Source of the DNA: WTFV01 sp965200895
GTDB taxonomy: Bacteria > Acidobacteriota > Vicinamibacteria > Vicinamibacterales > UBA8438
NCBI GenBank assembly: GCA_965200895.1
Contig: CBDAVM010000002.1
Location: forward strand, 1,364,001 to 1,428,000
DNA length: 64,000 bases
Direction: 5' to 3'
Part shown: in pieces, positions 33,676 to 44,506 of the stretch
Layout of the letters: each line of letters opens with the position of its first letter
Position numbering within the stretch: the stretch's first letter is position 1
Notes under the pieces: model-generated
What the model was told of the DNA's origin: nothing
What the model saw: the letters and a program-made list of their open reading frames with translations, nothing else
Database searches by the model: none
Program-made: the position numbers and the translations under genes

Positions 33676-34872
33676 GTGACGCCGGTCTCCCCGCTTCGCG
33701 AACTCGCCGTTCTCTTCCTCCGCCTCGGCGTCACCGCCTTCGGGGGACCCGCCGCGCACATCGCGATGATGCGCGACGAGGTGGTCGATCGTCGACGCTG
33801 GCTGACGGACCGCGAGTTCCTCGATCTGGTCGCGGCGACCAACCTGATTCCGGGTCCGAACTCCACCGAGCTGGCCATCCATCTCGGCTATCGGCGCGGC
33901 GGCCTGACCGGGCTGGCCCTGGCCGGCGTCTGCTTCATCCTGCCGGCGGCTCTCATCGTGGCCGGCCTCGCATGGGCGTATGCCCGGTACGGCACGACGC
34001 CACAGGTCGGGTGGCTGATGTACGGCATCGGCCCGGTGGTCATCGCCATCGTCGTACAGGCGCTCGTGAAGCTGGGACAGGCGGCACTGCGCCGTTGGGC
34101 GTATGCGACCGTCAGCGCAGCGGCGCTGGCCGCGGTCCTCGGCGGTGTGAACGAACTGGCCGTGCTCGCCGCCGGCGGTACGGTCGGACTGGCATTGGCC
34201 CTGAAACCGGGCGGACCGGGGAGCGTGGCGGCCAGCGCGTGGCTGACGGCGATTCCGGCGGGACTGGCGCATCTGCTCCGCGGCGCCGCCACGGCGGCGT
34301 CCACGCTCGGAGCGGCGGCCGGCACGACTGCTGCGACCGTCGCCGCCGTCCCCTTCACCATCGCCCGACTGACGCTGTTCTTCCTGAAGGTGGGCTCCGT
34401 CCTGTTCGGCAGCGGCTACGTCCTGCTCGCGTTCCTGCGGGCCGACCTCGTGGAACGCTGGGGCTGGCTCACCGACCAGCAGCTCATCGACGCCATCACC
34501 GTCGGACAGATCACGCCGGGCCCGGTCTTCACCACCGCGACGTTCATCGGCTACCTGCTCGGCGGTTGGGCCGGCGCGACACTGGCCACCGCCGCCATCT
34601 TCGCGCCCGGGTTCTTCTTCGTCGCGGTGACCCAGCCCCTGATCCCGCGCCTGCGGGCCTCGCGGCCGCTCGGCGGCTGTCTCGACGGCGTGGTTGCGGC
34701 GTCGCTCGGCCTGATGGCGGCTGTCACCTGGCAGTTGGCCCGGGCCGCGGTCGTCGATCTGCCGACGGCCCTTGTTGCCGCCGGTGCGGCGCTGGTCCTG
34801 TTCCGCTGGCGGTCCAACTCGACCTGGCTGATACTGGCCGGGGCCGCGGCCGGCTGGCTGCTGCAGGGATAG
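33676..34872 (+). CDS. chrA: chromate transporter
   Basis: A 398-residue CHR-family permease made of two homologous halves. The first opens with L-R-L-G-V-T-A-F-G-G-P-A-A-H and R-R-W-L-T-D-R-E-F-L-D, then L-I-P-G-P-N-S-T-E; the second with L-K-V-G-S-V-L-F-G-S-G-Y and I-T-P-G-P-V-F-T-T-A-T-F. Exports chromate in characterised members; here the role is inferred from family. GTG start at 33676, 33 bp after the propeller gene. Confidence 0.87.
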   Translation: MTPVSPLRELAVLFLRLGVTAFGGPAAHIAMMRDEVVDRRRWLTDREFLDLVAATNLIPGPNSTELAIHLGYRRGGLTGLALAGVCFILPAALIVAGLAWAYARYGTTPQVGWLMYGIGPVVIAIVVQALVKLGQAALRRWAYATVSAAALAAVLGGVNELAVLAAGGTVGLALALKPGGPGSVAASAWLTAIPAGLAHLLRGAATAASTLGAAAGTTAATVAAVPFTIARLTLFFLKVGSVLFGSGYVLLAFLRADLVERWGWLTDQQLIDAITVGQITPGPVFTTATFIGYLLGGWAGATLATAAIFAPGFFFVAVTQPLIPRLRASRPLGGCLDGVVAASLGLMAAVTWQLARAAVVDLPTALVAAGAALVLFRWRSNSTWLILAGAAAGWLLQG

Positions 34873-34924
34873 ACGGCCGCGGCCCGCCCGAGGTCGCGCG
34901 CCACGCCGATGTCGCCGACCGCCG

Positions 34925-35893
34925 TCAGCGGCGGTCGGACGACGCCACCGGCGCCGCCGCCGGTGCACGCTCCAACGACATCTTGAGCACCGGGGTCCGC
35001 CCTCTTCGCCCACCGTGGTCGGTGGTCATCCGGGACGCCACGCGCCGGGCGACCCTGCCGACCTCGACCAATCCGGCCTGGCCGGTGACGAAGACGCCGT
35101 GGAGCCGGCGGCACTCCTCGGTCAGGTCGCCGTCGAGCGCAGCGAGCTCCGCCGCCCAGGACTCGTCCCGATGGGCCAGCAGGTCGATGCTGTGCAGCAA
35201 CTCCTGGAGGATCTCGATGTCGTGGAGCCGGCCCAGAGAGTCCTGGATCTTCTTCAGGCGCGCCACCGCGTCGGCCGTGTCCGCCTCTCCCGTCTCGGAC
35301 GCCAGTTCGAGCGCGTAGCGCAGCTTCTTGGCCGCGATGCGAACCTCGTGGACACGCTCGGATACGTACATCGACCCGGCGTCCGCCACCGCGTCACGGA
35401 GCCGGGCGGCCCGCTCGCTCAGGCGCTCGGCCAGGACGAGCGCCCACGCATCGGTCGCATCGAGCATACCGATGGCCTTGAGCACCTCCGAGACGTCGCG
35501 CGCCACCTTGCGCAGGCCGGCCGGCTTCAACCGCACCCGCATCCGCTTGCGCTGGCGCTCGCGCTCCTCGCATACGCGTTGCCGCAGGCGCCCCGCGGCG
35601 GGTGGCGTCGCCCGTCCCGCTCGTTCCAGCTCGTCCACGAGTCCGAGCGCGACATCCAGCTCGCGGACCGCCCCGAGTGCGCCGCCCAACTGCCGCACGC
35701 GCTTCCGGGCCCGCGCCGCCGTCCGCACGTCGAGCTCCGCGTCGCACAACGGCAGGAGTTCGCGCAGCCGCCGGGTCGCCACGCGACACTGGTGGAGCGG
35801 CTCGACCGCGCCCTCCGTCGTCGGACGCAGGTGCCGCAGCAGCGCCCGCACACGGCGCTCCAGGGGACGCTTCAGGACATGGGGGCCGATCAT
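34925..35893 (-). CDS. CHAD-domain protein
   Basis: A 322-residue helical protein rich in arginine, lysine and histidine. The CHAD signature is visible as L-H-Q-C-R-V-A-T-R-R-L-R-E-L-L and again V-H-E-V-R-I-A-A-K-K-L-R-Y-A-L-E, the paired basic helices that bind inorganic polyphosphate. It is next to and divergent from the Ppx/GppA gene, which supports a polyphosphate role: CHAD proteins bind polyphosphate granules while Ppx degrades the polymer. Confidence 0.87.
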   Translation of the reverse strand: MIGPHVLKRPLERRVRALLRHLRPTTEGAVEPLHQCRVATRRLRELLPLCDAELDVRTAARARKRVRQLGGALGAVRELDVALGLVDELERAGRATPPAAGRLRQRVCEERERQRKRMRVRLKPAGLRKVARDVSEVLKAIGMLDATDAWALVLAERLSERAARLRDAVADAGSMYVSERVHEVRIAAKKLRYALELASETGEADTADAVARLKKIQDSLGRLHDIEILQELLHSIDLLAHRDESWAAELAALDGDLTEECRRLHGVFVTGQAGLVEVGRVARRVASRMTTDHGGRRGRTPVLKMSLERAPAAAPVASSDRR

Positions 35894-35993
35894 GCTACGA
35901 TGCCCTGCCGCGAGGACAGAAGCACGAGTATAGTGAAGTTCTCGTCTGCTGTCGCAGGCCCGTCATACGGCATTCGTCTCTGACATCTGCATC

Positions 35994-37658
35994 GTGCGCA
36001 TCGCCGCGATCGACATCGGCACCAACTCGGTCCACATGATCGTGGTGCAGGTACGGCCCGACCACTCCTTCGAGATCGTCGACCGCGAGAAGGAGATGGT
36101 CAGGCTGGGTGCGGGCGGTCTGGGCGGGCGCGCCCTGACGGAGCTGACGATGCGCTCGGCGCTGCAGGCGCTGACGAAGTTCAGGCGCCTGTCGGAGTCG
36201 CACGAGGTCGACGAAGTGATCGCGGCCGCCACCAGCGCGGTGCGCGAGGCCGAGAACGGCCGCGAGTTTCTCGCCACGATCCGCCACCGGACCGGCATCC
36301 AGGTCCGTGTCATCTCCGGCACCGAGGAGGCACGTCTCATTCACCGCGCCGCGGTCTACGGTGTCGACGTCTCCGACGGCGCGGCGGTGGTGCTCGACAT
36401 CGGCGGCGGCAGCGTCGAGCTGACCCTGGGGCGCGGATCGCAGGTGCGCGTCGCCCACACCCTGAAGCTGGGCGTCATCCGGCTGACCGAGCGGTTCGTG
36501 CACAGCGATCCGATCACCCGCGCCGACGAGCGGCGCATGGTGAGCCACATCACCGAGGTGCTGACCCCGGTCACCGAGAAGATCGGCAGCCGCGGCTTCG
36601 CCCGCGTCGTCGGCACGTCGGGCACCGTGCTGAGTCTTGGCGCACTGGCGGTCGGCGAGGGCCGGGCGACCGGCTCCGACGCCCTGCGCAACCGCCGGGT
36701 GAGCCTCAAGCAGCTTCGGCGGGTGCGCAAGGAGCTGACGGTGCTGGATCTGGCCGGACGCATCGGCATCCCGGGACTCGACCCGCGCCGTGCGGACCTG
36801 TCGGTGGCGGGCTCCATCCTGCTCTGCACGATGCTGCGACTGCTCGGGGCACGCGAGTTGACCCTCTGTGACCTGGCTTTGCGCGAGGGGCTGGCGCTCG
36901 ACTACATACACCGCAACCGGGCCCACATCGCCAAGGTGGAGCAGTACCCGGACGTGCGGCGACGCAGCGTGATCGAGCTGGCCGAGCGTTGCAACTACAG
37001 CGAGCCTCACGCCCGACAGGTGATGCGCATGGCGCTGTCGCTGTTCGATCAGACGGCGGCGATCCACGGACTGGCGGCGCGCGAGCGCGAGTGGCTGGAG
37101 TACGCGGCGCTGCTTCACGACATCGGCGTGCACATCAGTTACAGCCGGCACCACAAGCACTCCTACTACCTGATCAAGAACGGCGACCTGCGCGGGTTCG
37201 AGCCGCAGGAAATCGAGGTCATGGCGCTGGTCGCGCGCTACCATCGCCGCGGGTTGCCCAAACGATCCCACGGCGGCTACGGAGACCTCTCCGGAGCAAG
37301 GCGGCGCGCGGTCAGGACCCTGTCGGCCATGCTGCGCGTGGCCGAGGGACTCGACCGCAGCCACGCGCAGAGCGTCGCATCGGTCGCCGTCGCGCCGGGG
37401 GCGCACGACTGCCTGCTGCGGTTGACGCCGTCGGGCGACACCGAGCTCGAGCTGTGGGCCGCCCAGCGCAACGTCGCCCCCCTCGAGTCGGTTCTGGGCC
37501 GCATCATCCGCTGCGAAGTCGACGTGAAGCGCGGGCGGGCGGCGGGCCGAGGCGCGGCTGCGGCAGGACGGCGCCGGCAATCCGCCGCGCCTCGCGTTCC
37601 CGCCCCGCGTCGGCGGGCGGCAGCGTCTGCGCCCGGCGATCCGGACACGCCGGCCTGA
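35994..37658 (+). CDS. ppx: exopolyphosphatase / pppGpp phosphohydrolase family protein
   Basis: A 554-residue Ppx/GppA enzyme. The actin-like ATPase fold shows A-A-I-D-I-G-T-N-S-V-H (phosphate 1), S-G-T-E-E-A-R-L-I and V-L-D-I-G-G-G-S-V-E-L (phosphate 2). A C-terminal HD-type domain follows: A-A-L-L-H-D-I-G-V-H and S-R-H-H-K-H-S-Y-Y-L. The last 40 residues are low-complexity. Substrate may be polyphosphate or pppGpp; the CHAD neighbour favours polyphosphate. GTG start at 35994. Confidence 0.87.
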   Translation: MRIAAIDIGTNSVHMIVVQVRPDHSFEIVDREKEMVRLGAGGLGGRALTELTMRSALQALTKFRRLSESHEVDEVIAAATSAVREAENGREFLATIRHRTGIQVRVISGTEEARLIHRAAVYGVDVSDGAAVVLDIGGGSVELTLGRGSQVRVAHTLKLGVIRLTERFVHSDPITRADERRMVSHITEVLTPVTEKIGSRGFARVVGTSGTVLSLGALAVGEGRATGSDALRNRRVSLKQLRRVRKELTVLDLAGRIGIPGLDPRRADLSVAGSILLCTMLRLLGARELTLCDLALREGLALDYIHRNRAHIAKVEQYPDVRRRSVIELAERCNYSEPHARQVMRMALSLFDQTAAIHGLAAREREWLEYAALLHDIGVHISYSRHHKHSYYLIKNGDLRGFEPQEIEVMALVARYHRRGLPKRSHGGYGDLSGARRRAVRTLSAMLRVAEGLDRSHAQSVASVAVAPGAHDCLLRLTPSGDTELELWAAQRNVAPLESVLGRIIRCEVDVKRGRAAGRGAAAAGRRRQSAAPRVPAPRRRAAASAPGDPDTPA

Positions 37659-37817
37659 CGCACGGCGGCGCGACGATCTACAATCCGGCGAGTCCGTTCG
37701 TCGCAACAACCAGCCGCGCAGTCTTTCGTTCTCGGCGTTCGGGCGGCTGCGGGGCGGTGCGTTTCATCGGCGCGGCGCCGGACGCGGCCCGCGCGCACTT
37801 GCATCCAGGGAGACGTC

Positions 37818-38018
37818 GTGGGTGAGGAGCGGCGTTGCGTGCATTGCCGGCAGCGTCCGATCGACCCGGAATGGCGACCGTTCTGCAGCGAGCGTTGCCG
37901 GCTCCTCGACCTGGGCAACTGGATCGACGAGCGCTATCGGGTACCGAGCGAATCGACGACGATCGAGGATCATGATCCGAGGGGCGGCGACCAGAACACA
38001 GGTGCCTGGAAGAACTGA
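37818..38018 (+). CDS. yacG: DNA gyrase inhibitor YacG
   Basis: A 66-residue zinc-ribbon protein: C-V-H-C then F-C-S-E-R-C (C-x2-C and C-x3-C), followed by R-L-L-D-L-G-N-W-I-D-E-R-Y. These are the YacG landmarks; the E. coli protein binds GyrB and blocks its DNA binding. A GTG start follows a short leader; 30 bp before citrate synthase on the same strand. Confidence 0.85.
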   Translation: MGEERRCVHCRQRPIDPEWRPFCSERCRLLDLGNWIDERYRVPSESTTIEDHDPRGGDQNTGAWKN

Positions 38019-38048
38019 CCAGGCAATCCCGGGGAGTGACAGGCAGGC

Positions 38049-39322
<1,274 letters not shown>

Positions 39323-39350
<28 letters not shown>

Positions 39351-40975
39351 TAGGTGACGACCATGGCCGTGACGTCGTCGTGCTGCGGCGCGCCGGCGGT
39401 GAATCGTTCGACGCTGGCGAAGAGCTCCTGCAGTCGCGGCTCGCACGCGGAACTGCTCATGACGGCCAGACACTCGAGGAGGCGGTCGTCGCCGTACTCC
39501 TCGCCGTCCTCGTTCATTGCTTCCGAGACGCCGTCGCTGAACACCACGAGGTAATCGCCCGGCCCGAGGCTGGCCGTGCCCTCGGCGAATGCGACGTCGT
39601 CGAACAGTCCCACCACGACCCCGCCTGTCTCGAGCCGTTCGACGCCCGTCGCGGTCACCAGGACCGGCGGGTTGTGGCCGGCGTTGCAGTAGATCAGCCG
39701 GCCGTCGGGGTACAGCACCGCATAGAACAGGGTCACGAAACGCGCCTGGATGCCGCGGCGCACGAGCGCCCTGTTCACGGTGGTCACCGTTGCCGCAGGT
39801 CCGGTCCCGACGCTGCCCTCCGCCGCCAGCGAGCCCTGCATCAGGGCGCCGAGCAGGGCCGCCGGCGGTCCCTTGCCGGCGACGTCACCGAGCGCGAAGG
39901 CGAGGCCGCCGTCCGGCCTGTCGATGTAGTCGAAGAAGTCGCCGCCGATGGACCGACAGGGCAGCGTCGCGGCGGCCGCCTCGAAGAACGCGCCGGACCG
40001 CTGTCGGTTCGGGAGCAGCGCCTGCTGGATCTCGGCCGCCGTCCGCATCTCGCGCTCCAGCTTCGCGTTCTCGAGTGCCGCCCGGTACAGCTCCGCATTC
40101 TGGATCGCCACCGCCGCCTCGTTGGCCAGGGTCTCCAGCGCTCCCTCGGTACCCAGCGACAGCAGCGTCGCCCGGTCGCGGCTGTCGAGGTACAGAACCC
40201 CGATGCGCCGCGGCTGGTCATCGTCTGCCGCGCTCCCCGCATCCGCCGCGTCCGAGAAACGCATCAACCGCAGCGGCACGCAGAGCACGTGTCGAATGCC
40301 CAGCGCCACCGTGCCCACGTGCACGTCGGCGAGGTCGCCGTCGAGCAGATCCGCCTCGATCCGCGTCCGGCCCGTGCGGAAAACCTCTTCCGGGATCTTG
40401 CGGCTGGTTTCGAAGCCGCCACCCGGCAGGGTCTGCCGGCCGCATGACCGCGCCATCTTCAGCTCGAGCGCCCCGTCGTCGTTCGCGAGCATGATGAACC
40501 CGCGCTCGGCGCCGCTCACCGCAATGGCCGAATCCATGACCAGGGCCAGCACGTCGTCGAGGACGCGGGCGGAGCCGAGGGCCCGCAGCCCGTCGAGCAG
40601 CGCCGCCACCTGCCGCAGATCGGCGGCTGCGGCCAACTCCCCGCCGACGCCGGCCGCGATCGTCGTGACCGGGCCCGGCAGGCGGAAGACCAGTTCGGCG
40701 CCACCACGGCCGAGCCGGATCCGATCGCCGTCGGCCAGTCCCCGCTCGGTCACCGGCTGGTCGTTGACGAACGTGCCGTGGCGGGATCCACGGTCCCGAA
40801 TCGCGTACCCGGATTCGGCCGCCACGATCTCGGCATGGTCGCGGGAGACATCACCCTGCGGCAGAACCAGATCGCTCCCGCTTCGCCGGCCGAGACGGAA
40901 CGGAGCCTTGTCGATGCGCACCGAGCGCCCCTCGGCGCCGGTCACTTCCAGGCGGGCGTCGGCCATACGCGCCAT
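39323..40975 (-). CDS. FHA-GAF-SpoIIE (PP2C-type) phosphatase
   Basis: About 550 residues. FHA domain first (about 20-95: L-G-R-R-S-G-S-D-L-V-L-P, S-R-D-H-A-E-I, G-S-R-H-G-T-F-V-N-D), which reads phosphothreonine. A GAF domain follows (about 125-310), then a SpoIIE/RsbU phosphatase (about 330-545: G-G-D-F-F-D-Y, L-G-D-V-A-G-K-G-P-P-A-A, F-S-D-G-V-S-E-A) with the metal-binding aspartates. It probably regulates an anti-sigma or anti-anti-sigma pathway in response to phosphorylation. ATG 40966 is an alternative start. Last gene of the long minus-strand run. Confidence 0.87.
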
Positions 40976-41000
40976 GCTACCGCGACCGAATCCGCGTCGG

Positions 41001-41273
41001 TCAGCCGAGCCGCAGGCGCCATGCCAGCAGCCCCCCCGCACAGGCCAGCATCACCCAGACCAGCGGCTGCGGCGGCCGGCCGCGCACCAACTCGGTGACG
41101 AAGAAGAGGACCGCACCCAGGAACACGATCGCGAGAAACAGGGCCGACCAGCGCCGCCGGCCAGGCTCTTCCAGGGACACCGGATCGCGTTCACGCGTCG
41201 TCGTCGCGGCGCCGCACCGGTAGCAGATGAGGGCGTTGTCCGCGATTTCCTGTCCGCAGGCGTCACATGTCAT
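41001..41273 (-). CDS. zinc-ribbon membrane protein
   Basis: A 90-residue protein with an N-terminal zinc ribbon (C-D-A-C-G then C-Y-R-C-G) and two hydrophobic segments near the C-terminus (A-L-F-L-A-I-V-F-L-G-A-V-L-F-F-V and V-W-V-M-L-A-C-A-G-G-L-L-A-W). Sits between the PP2C gene and the C13-like gene with short gaps. Function unknown. Confidence 0.7.
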   Translation of the reverse strand: MTCDACGQEIADNALICYRCGAATTTRERDPVSLEEPGRRRWSALFLAIVFLGAVLFFVTELVRGRPPQPLVWVMLACAGGLLAWRLRLG

Positions 41274-41294
41274 GATCCACCCTGTCCGTCCCGT

Positions 41295-42284
41295 TCAGCG
41301 CCCGTCGGTCAGACGCCGCATCTCCCTCGAAACCGTCGCGAGCTCCAACAGGAGCCGCTCCAGCTCGGCGGCGTAGCGCTCCGGCGCCATGGACGCGCGT
41401 GCGGCCCGCAGCTCGGCCACGTCCCTGTCCAGCGCCGCGCGCCGCGCCGCCAGGCGGTCCATCTCGCTGCCCCGGCCGGCCGCCACCTCGTCGACGCCGG
41501 CCCCCACGTAGACCGCCGACGCCAGCCCGATGCGCGGGCCGCCCTGTCCGTCACCCGCGTCGATGCCGCGCCCGTCCCCCGTATCGTCGAGGAGCGCCCG
41601 CTCCGTCGCCAGACGGCCCCGCTCCTGGTACCAGCGCCGCACCCCGGCGCTCGCGTAGGCGAACGCCTCCCACACCGAAACGCGACCGTTGCGGTCGAGG
41701 TCGCTCGCGGCGTCGACGAATGCACGGGCGAGAAACTCCGGAAACACGGTGGCGTAGCGCTGCACCGGGGATTCGGTCGCGGTGATCACGATCCGGTCGG
41801 CCTGCGCCAGCGGCGCCAGGAAAGGTGCGCTGGCCGCCGTCGTGTTGACGAACACCAGCCGGCCGGGCAACGGGTCGACCAGGGCGGCCCACTCCGCCGC
41901 GGCCAGATCCGGCCCGACAAGGTTGAACTTGGCCTCCTGGCCGTCGAAGGTCCCATGGCCGAGCAGAACGATGAACAGCACGGACTGCTCGTTCAGGCGC
42001 GCCTCGATCTCCCGGAGGGCGCGCCGCACTCCCTCACGGGTCGCGTGGCCGACGCCGGACGCCGGCGTCTCGGCCAGCACCCGCAGGTGGTCATCCCGGA
42101 ATCCCGGCTGCGCACGCAACGCCGCGACGAGACCGGACCGCCAGCGGTCGTGGCGTTCCGCGTACGCCGGACCGCCCGAGGCTCCCGCTACGACAAGAGT
42201 GAAGTAGTCCTCCGCGTCCGCTGCACGGGGTGCGGCCAGCAGGGCCAGAAACACCGCCGCGGTCCGCCATCCCCGCCGGATCAC
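41295..42284 (-). CDS. exported caspase-fold / C13-like protein lacking the catalytic cysteine
   Basis: A 329-residue exported protein (signal ends A-A-D-A). The core resembles the legumain/caspase fold: V-L-F-I-V-L-L-G-H-G-T-F-D-G (catalytic histidine position) and L-V-F-V-N-T-T-A-A-S-A-P-F-L. Where a protease has its cysteine in that second loop there is A-A-S-A, so peptidase activity is unlikely. A D-R-N-G-R-V-S-V-W-E-A-F EF-hand-like segment and a C-terminal coiled coil follow. A GTGA overlap couples it to the upstream gene. Probably a non-catalytic envelope factor. Confidence 0.65.
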   Translation of the reverse strand: MIRRGWRTAAVFLALLAAPRAADAEDYFTLVVAGASGGPAYAERHDRWRSGLVAALRAQPGFRDDHLRVLAETPASGVGHATREGVRRALREIEARLNEQSVLFIVLLGHGTFDGQEAKFNLVGPDLAAAEWAALVDPLPGRLVFVNTTAASAPFLAPLAQADRIVITATESPVQRYATVFPEFLARAFVDAASDLDRNGRVSVWEAFAYASAGVRRWYQERGRLATERALLDDTGDGRGIDAGDGQGGPRIGLASAVYVGAGVDEVAAGRGSEMDRLAARRAALDRDVAELRAARASMAPERYAAELERLLLELATVSREMRRLTDGR

Positions 42285-44494
42285 CGCATGCCCCACAGAC
42301 GGCGGAGCGACCACTCGACGGCAAGCAGCGCAATCAACAGCATCAACACCGCTGCATGATGCCAGACTTCGCGCGTCACGAGGCGCGGGACGGTGCGGGT
42401 CGACCTTCGCAGGCGATCGGCGAGATCGTCGAGCCGCTCCGGATCGAGAGGGACGCCGCCGCCGGCCTCGGCGGCGCGCCGGAGCAGGTCCGCGTCCAGC
42501 CACGGATCCTCCAGTTCGGAGTCGGCGCCGCCCACCAGCACCCAGTCGCGCCGGGTGCCGAGCTGCTGCCCGTCGCGGGTGACGGCAACCTCGATCCGAT
42601 GCAGGCCGGCGGACAGCACGGGGGTCGAGACGCCGTACTCGCCGGGGGCGCGCTCGGCTGCCGTCTCCTGTTCCAGCCGCGCCTCCCCCGCCGGGTCGCT
42701 GACGCGCACGCGCACGGCGGCGCCGGAAACGGGCCGGAACTCGTCGCCGCGCACGGAGACATCCAGCCGCAGGGCGTCGCCCGCCGTGTCCCCGCCGCTC
42801 GCCGCCACCGCGATGCGGTCGACAGCGCCCGCTGTCAGCCAGCGGGCGACCTGTCCCCAGAACCGCTCGTAGGTTCGATCGTCGGCGGGCAGCAGCATCC
42901 GCCAGCGCCACGTGGCCCGTCCCGCCAGGAGCATCGAGCGCCCGGAACCGTAGCGCTGAACAACGACGAGCGGCCGTTCGGGATCGTCCCCCGCCTCGGT
43001 CACCGCGAGCACCGCCGCTCCCGGACGCAGCGGACCGATGCGCACGCTGCCGGCGAGGAGCGGCGCCTGCCGCCAACGGCTGCGCGTCTCGTCCGGAGTC
43101 GATCCGAGCCGCAGCATGGGATGTGCGAGCCCGACCGGGGTGGGCGCGAAGCGGTCCGCCGCGTCTCCATCACCACCCGCGTCCGTCAGTCCGAGCCGAT
43201 CGGCGAGCTGCGCGGGCAGGACCGGCTCGAGCGACGACCCGAGGTAGCCTCGCCGCCGCAGACTCGCCGGCCCGAACAGCAGCAGGCCGCCACCGCGCTC
43301 GGCGACGAATTCCGCCGTCCTGTCGAGCTGGTCCGGCCGGAAGAACTCCGCCTCGATGTTGGCGAGCACCACGGCGTCGTAGCGGAACAGCGCCGCGCGC
43401 GTCAGCGGGTAGCCGGTCGCCAGCGCGCCGGTCCGCGCCGGGGCGCCCTGGACGTAGAACGTCTGCTCTCCCCGATCGTTCTGCCCTTTCCGCACGACCG
43501 CATCGACGGTGAGTCCGGGATCCGCCAACCACGTCCGTTTCAGGAAGCTGTGCTCGTACCCGGGCGAGCCCTCCACGAGCAGGAGACGGCGCGGCCGGTC
43601 GGGGGGACGCACCAGGACCTGACGCCGGTTGTTCCCGGCCACCAGCTCTGCCGCATCGACCGGCACCTCGACGGTGTACACGGAGGCCAGCGCCGGATCG
43701 GGCGCGACCCGGAAGACGACGACCACCGGCGCCCCGTCACGCGCGGTCCGCACGCGGCGCACGCCGACCAGCCGTCCGTCGGCGAGCAACCGTACGTCGA
43801 ACGGCTCGTCGCCGAGTCCGTGACTCACGACGGTCGCGCGGACATCGACGACGGAGCCGGCGCCCACCGGCTGCCCCGCCTCCACGCCCATCACCTCCCG
43901 ATCCGGTCCGGGACGCGGGTTGCCGACGCCGAATGTGTAGACGGGCGCCCGCAACCGCGCGGCGGCCTCGGCCACATCGCCGTCACCGGTGGCCACGCCG
44001 TCGGAGACGATGACGACCGCGGCAACGGCGCGCCCTCCGAACCGTGCTCGGATTCCGCCCAGAGCCGCCGCGACGTCCGAGCGGGGCGCCCGCGCCTCGA
44101 TCGCGTCGAGATCGGCTGCGGCCAGCGTATCTCCGAACGCGAGGACCTCGATATCGAACGCCCCGCCGAGCGCCGGAGAGAGGCGCTCCCGAACCCACTG
44201 CCGCGCGACCTCGATCCGCGGCCGGCCGCCGGCATCCGGGATCGCCATGCTCCGCGAGTGATCGACGAGAACGGCCACGACGCTGTCGCCGGGCGGAACG
44301 GGCTCGGTGCGCAAGGGCCGGAGCAGCAGGAAGAGAATGACCAGCAGCGCGCCCAGACGCAACCCGATCAGGACCGCGCGCTGGCGGCGCGTCAGCTCGA
44401 CCGGCGGGCGCGCATAGGCCCACCACGCGACGCTGGCGGCGGCCAGCACGGCGGCCGCGACACCCCACCACGGAATCGACAGCCCGATCTGCAC
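42281..44494 (-). CDS. VWA / glutamine-amidotransferase-like membrane protein of the BatA block
   Basis: A 737-residue protein. Two N-terminal membrane helices (about 8-28 and 42-60) precede a VWA-like domain with the MIDAS-type L-V-D-H-S-R-S-M (about 76-83) and V-I-V-S-D-G-V-A-T-G. A central region contains a class I glutamine-amidotransferase-like fold without a catalytic cysteine (V-L-A-N-I-E-A-E-F-F), and beta-sandwich segments follow. A final membrane helix sits near the C-terminus. Proteins of this build sit in moxR/DUF58 clusters and are thought to help assemble or mature periplasmic complexes. Confidence 0.72.
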   Translation of the reverse strand: MQIGLSIPWWGVAAAVLAAASVAWWAYARPPVELTRRQRAVLIGLRLGALLVILFLLLRPLRTEPVPPGDSVVAVLVDHSRSMAIPDAGGRPRIEVARQWVRERLSPALGGAFDIEVLAFGDTLAAADLDAIEARAPRSDVAAALGGIRARFGGRAVAAVVIVSDGVATGDGDVAEAAARLRAPVYTFGVGNPRPGPDREVMGVEAGQPVGAGSVVDVRATVVSHGLGDEPFDVRLLADGRLVGVRRVRTARDGAPVVVVFRVAPDPALASVYTVEVPVDAAELVAGNNRRQVLVRPPDRPRRLLLVEGSPGYEHSFLKRTWLADPGLTVDAVVRKGQNDRGEQTFYVQGAPARTGALATGYPLTRAALFRYDAVVLANIEAEFFRPDQLDRTAEFVAERGGGLLLFGPASLRRRGYLGSSLEPVLPAQLADRLGLTDAGGDGDAADRFAPTPVGLAHPMLRLGSTPDETRSRWRQAPLLAGSVRIGPLRPGAAVLAVTEAGDDPERPLVVVQRYGSGRSMLLAGRATWRWRMLLPADDRTYERFWGQVARWLTAGAVDRIAVAASGGDTAGDALRLDVSVRGDEFRPVSGAAVRVRVSDPAGEARLEQETAAERAPGEYGVSTPVLSAGLHRIEVAVTRDGQQLGTRRDWVLVGGADSELEDPWLDADLLRRAAEAGGGVPLDPERLDDLADRLRRSTRTVPRLVTREVWHHAAVLMLLIALLAVEWSLRRLWGMR

Positions 44495-44506
44495 GGGACC
44501 AACGCC

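Noticed and set aside
31278..35318. Very long open frame on the plus strand covering four genes
   Set aside because: It is an out-of-frame shadow caused by high GC content; the translation is arginine- and glycine-rich and matches no family, while the real genes explain the interval.
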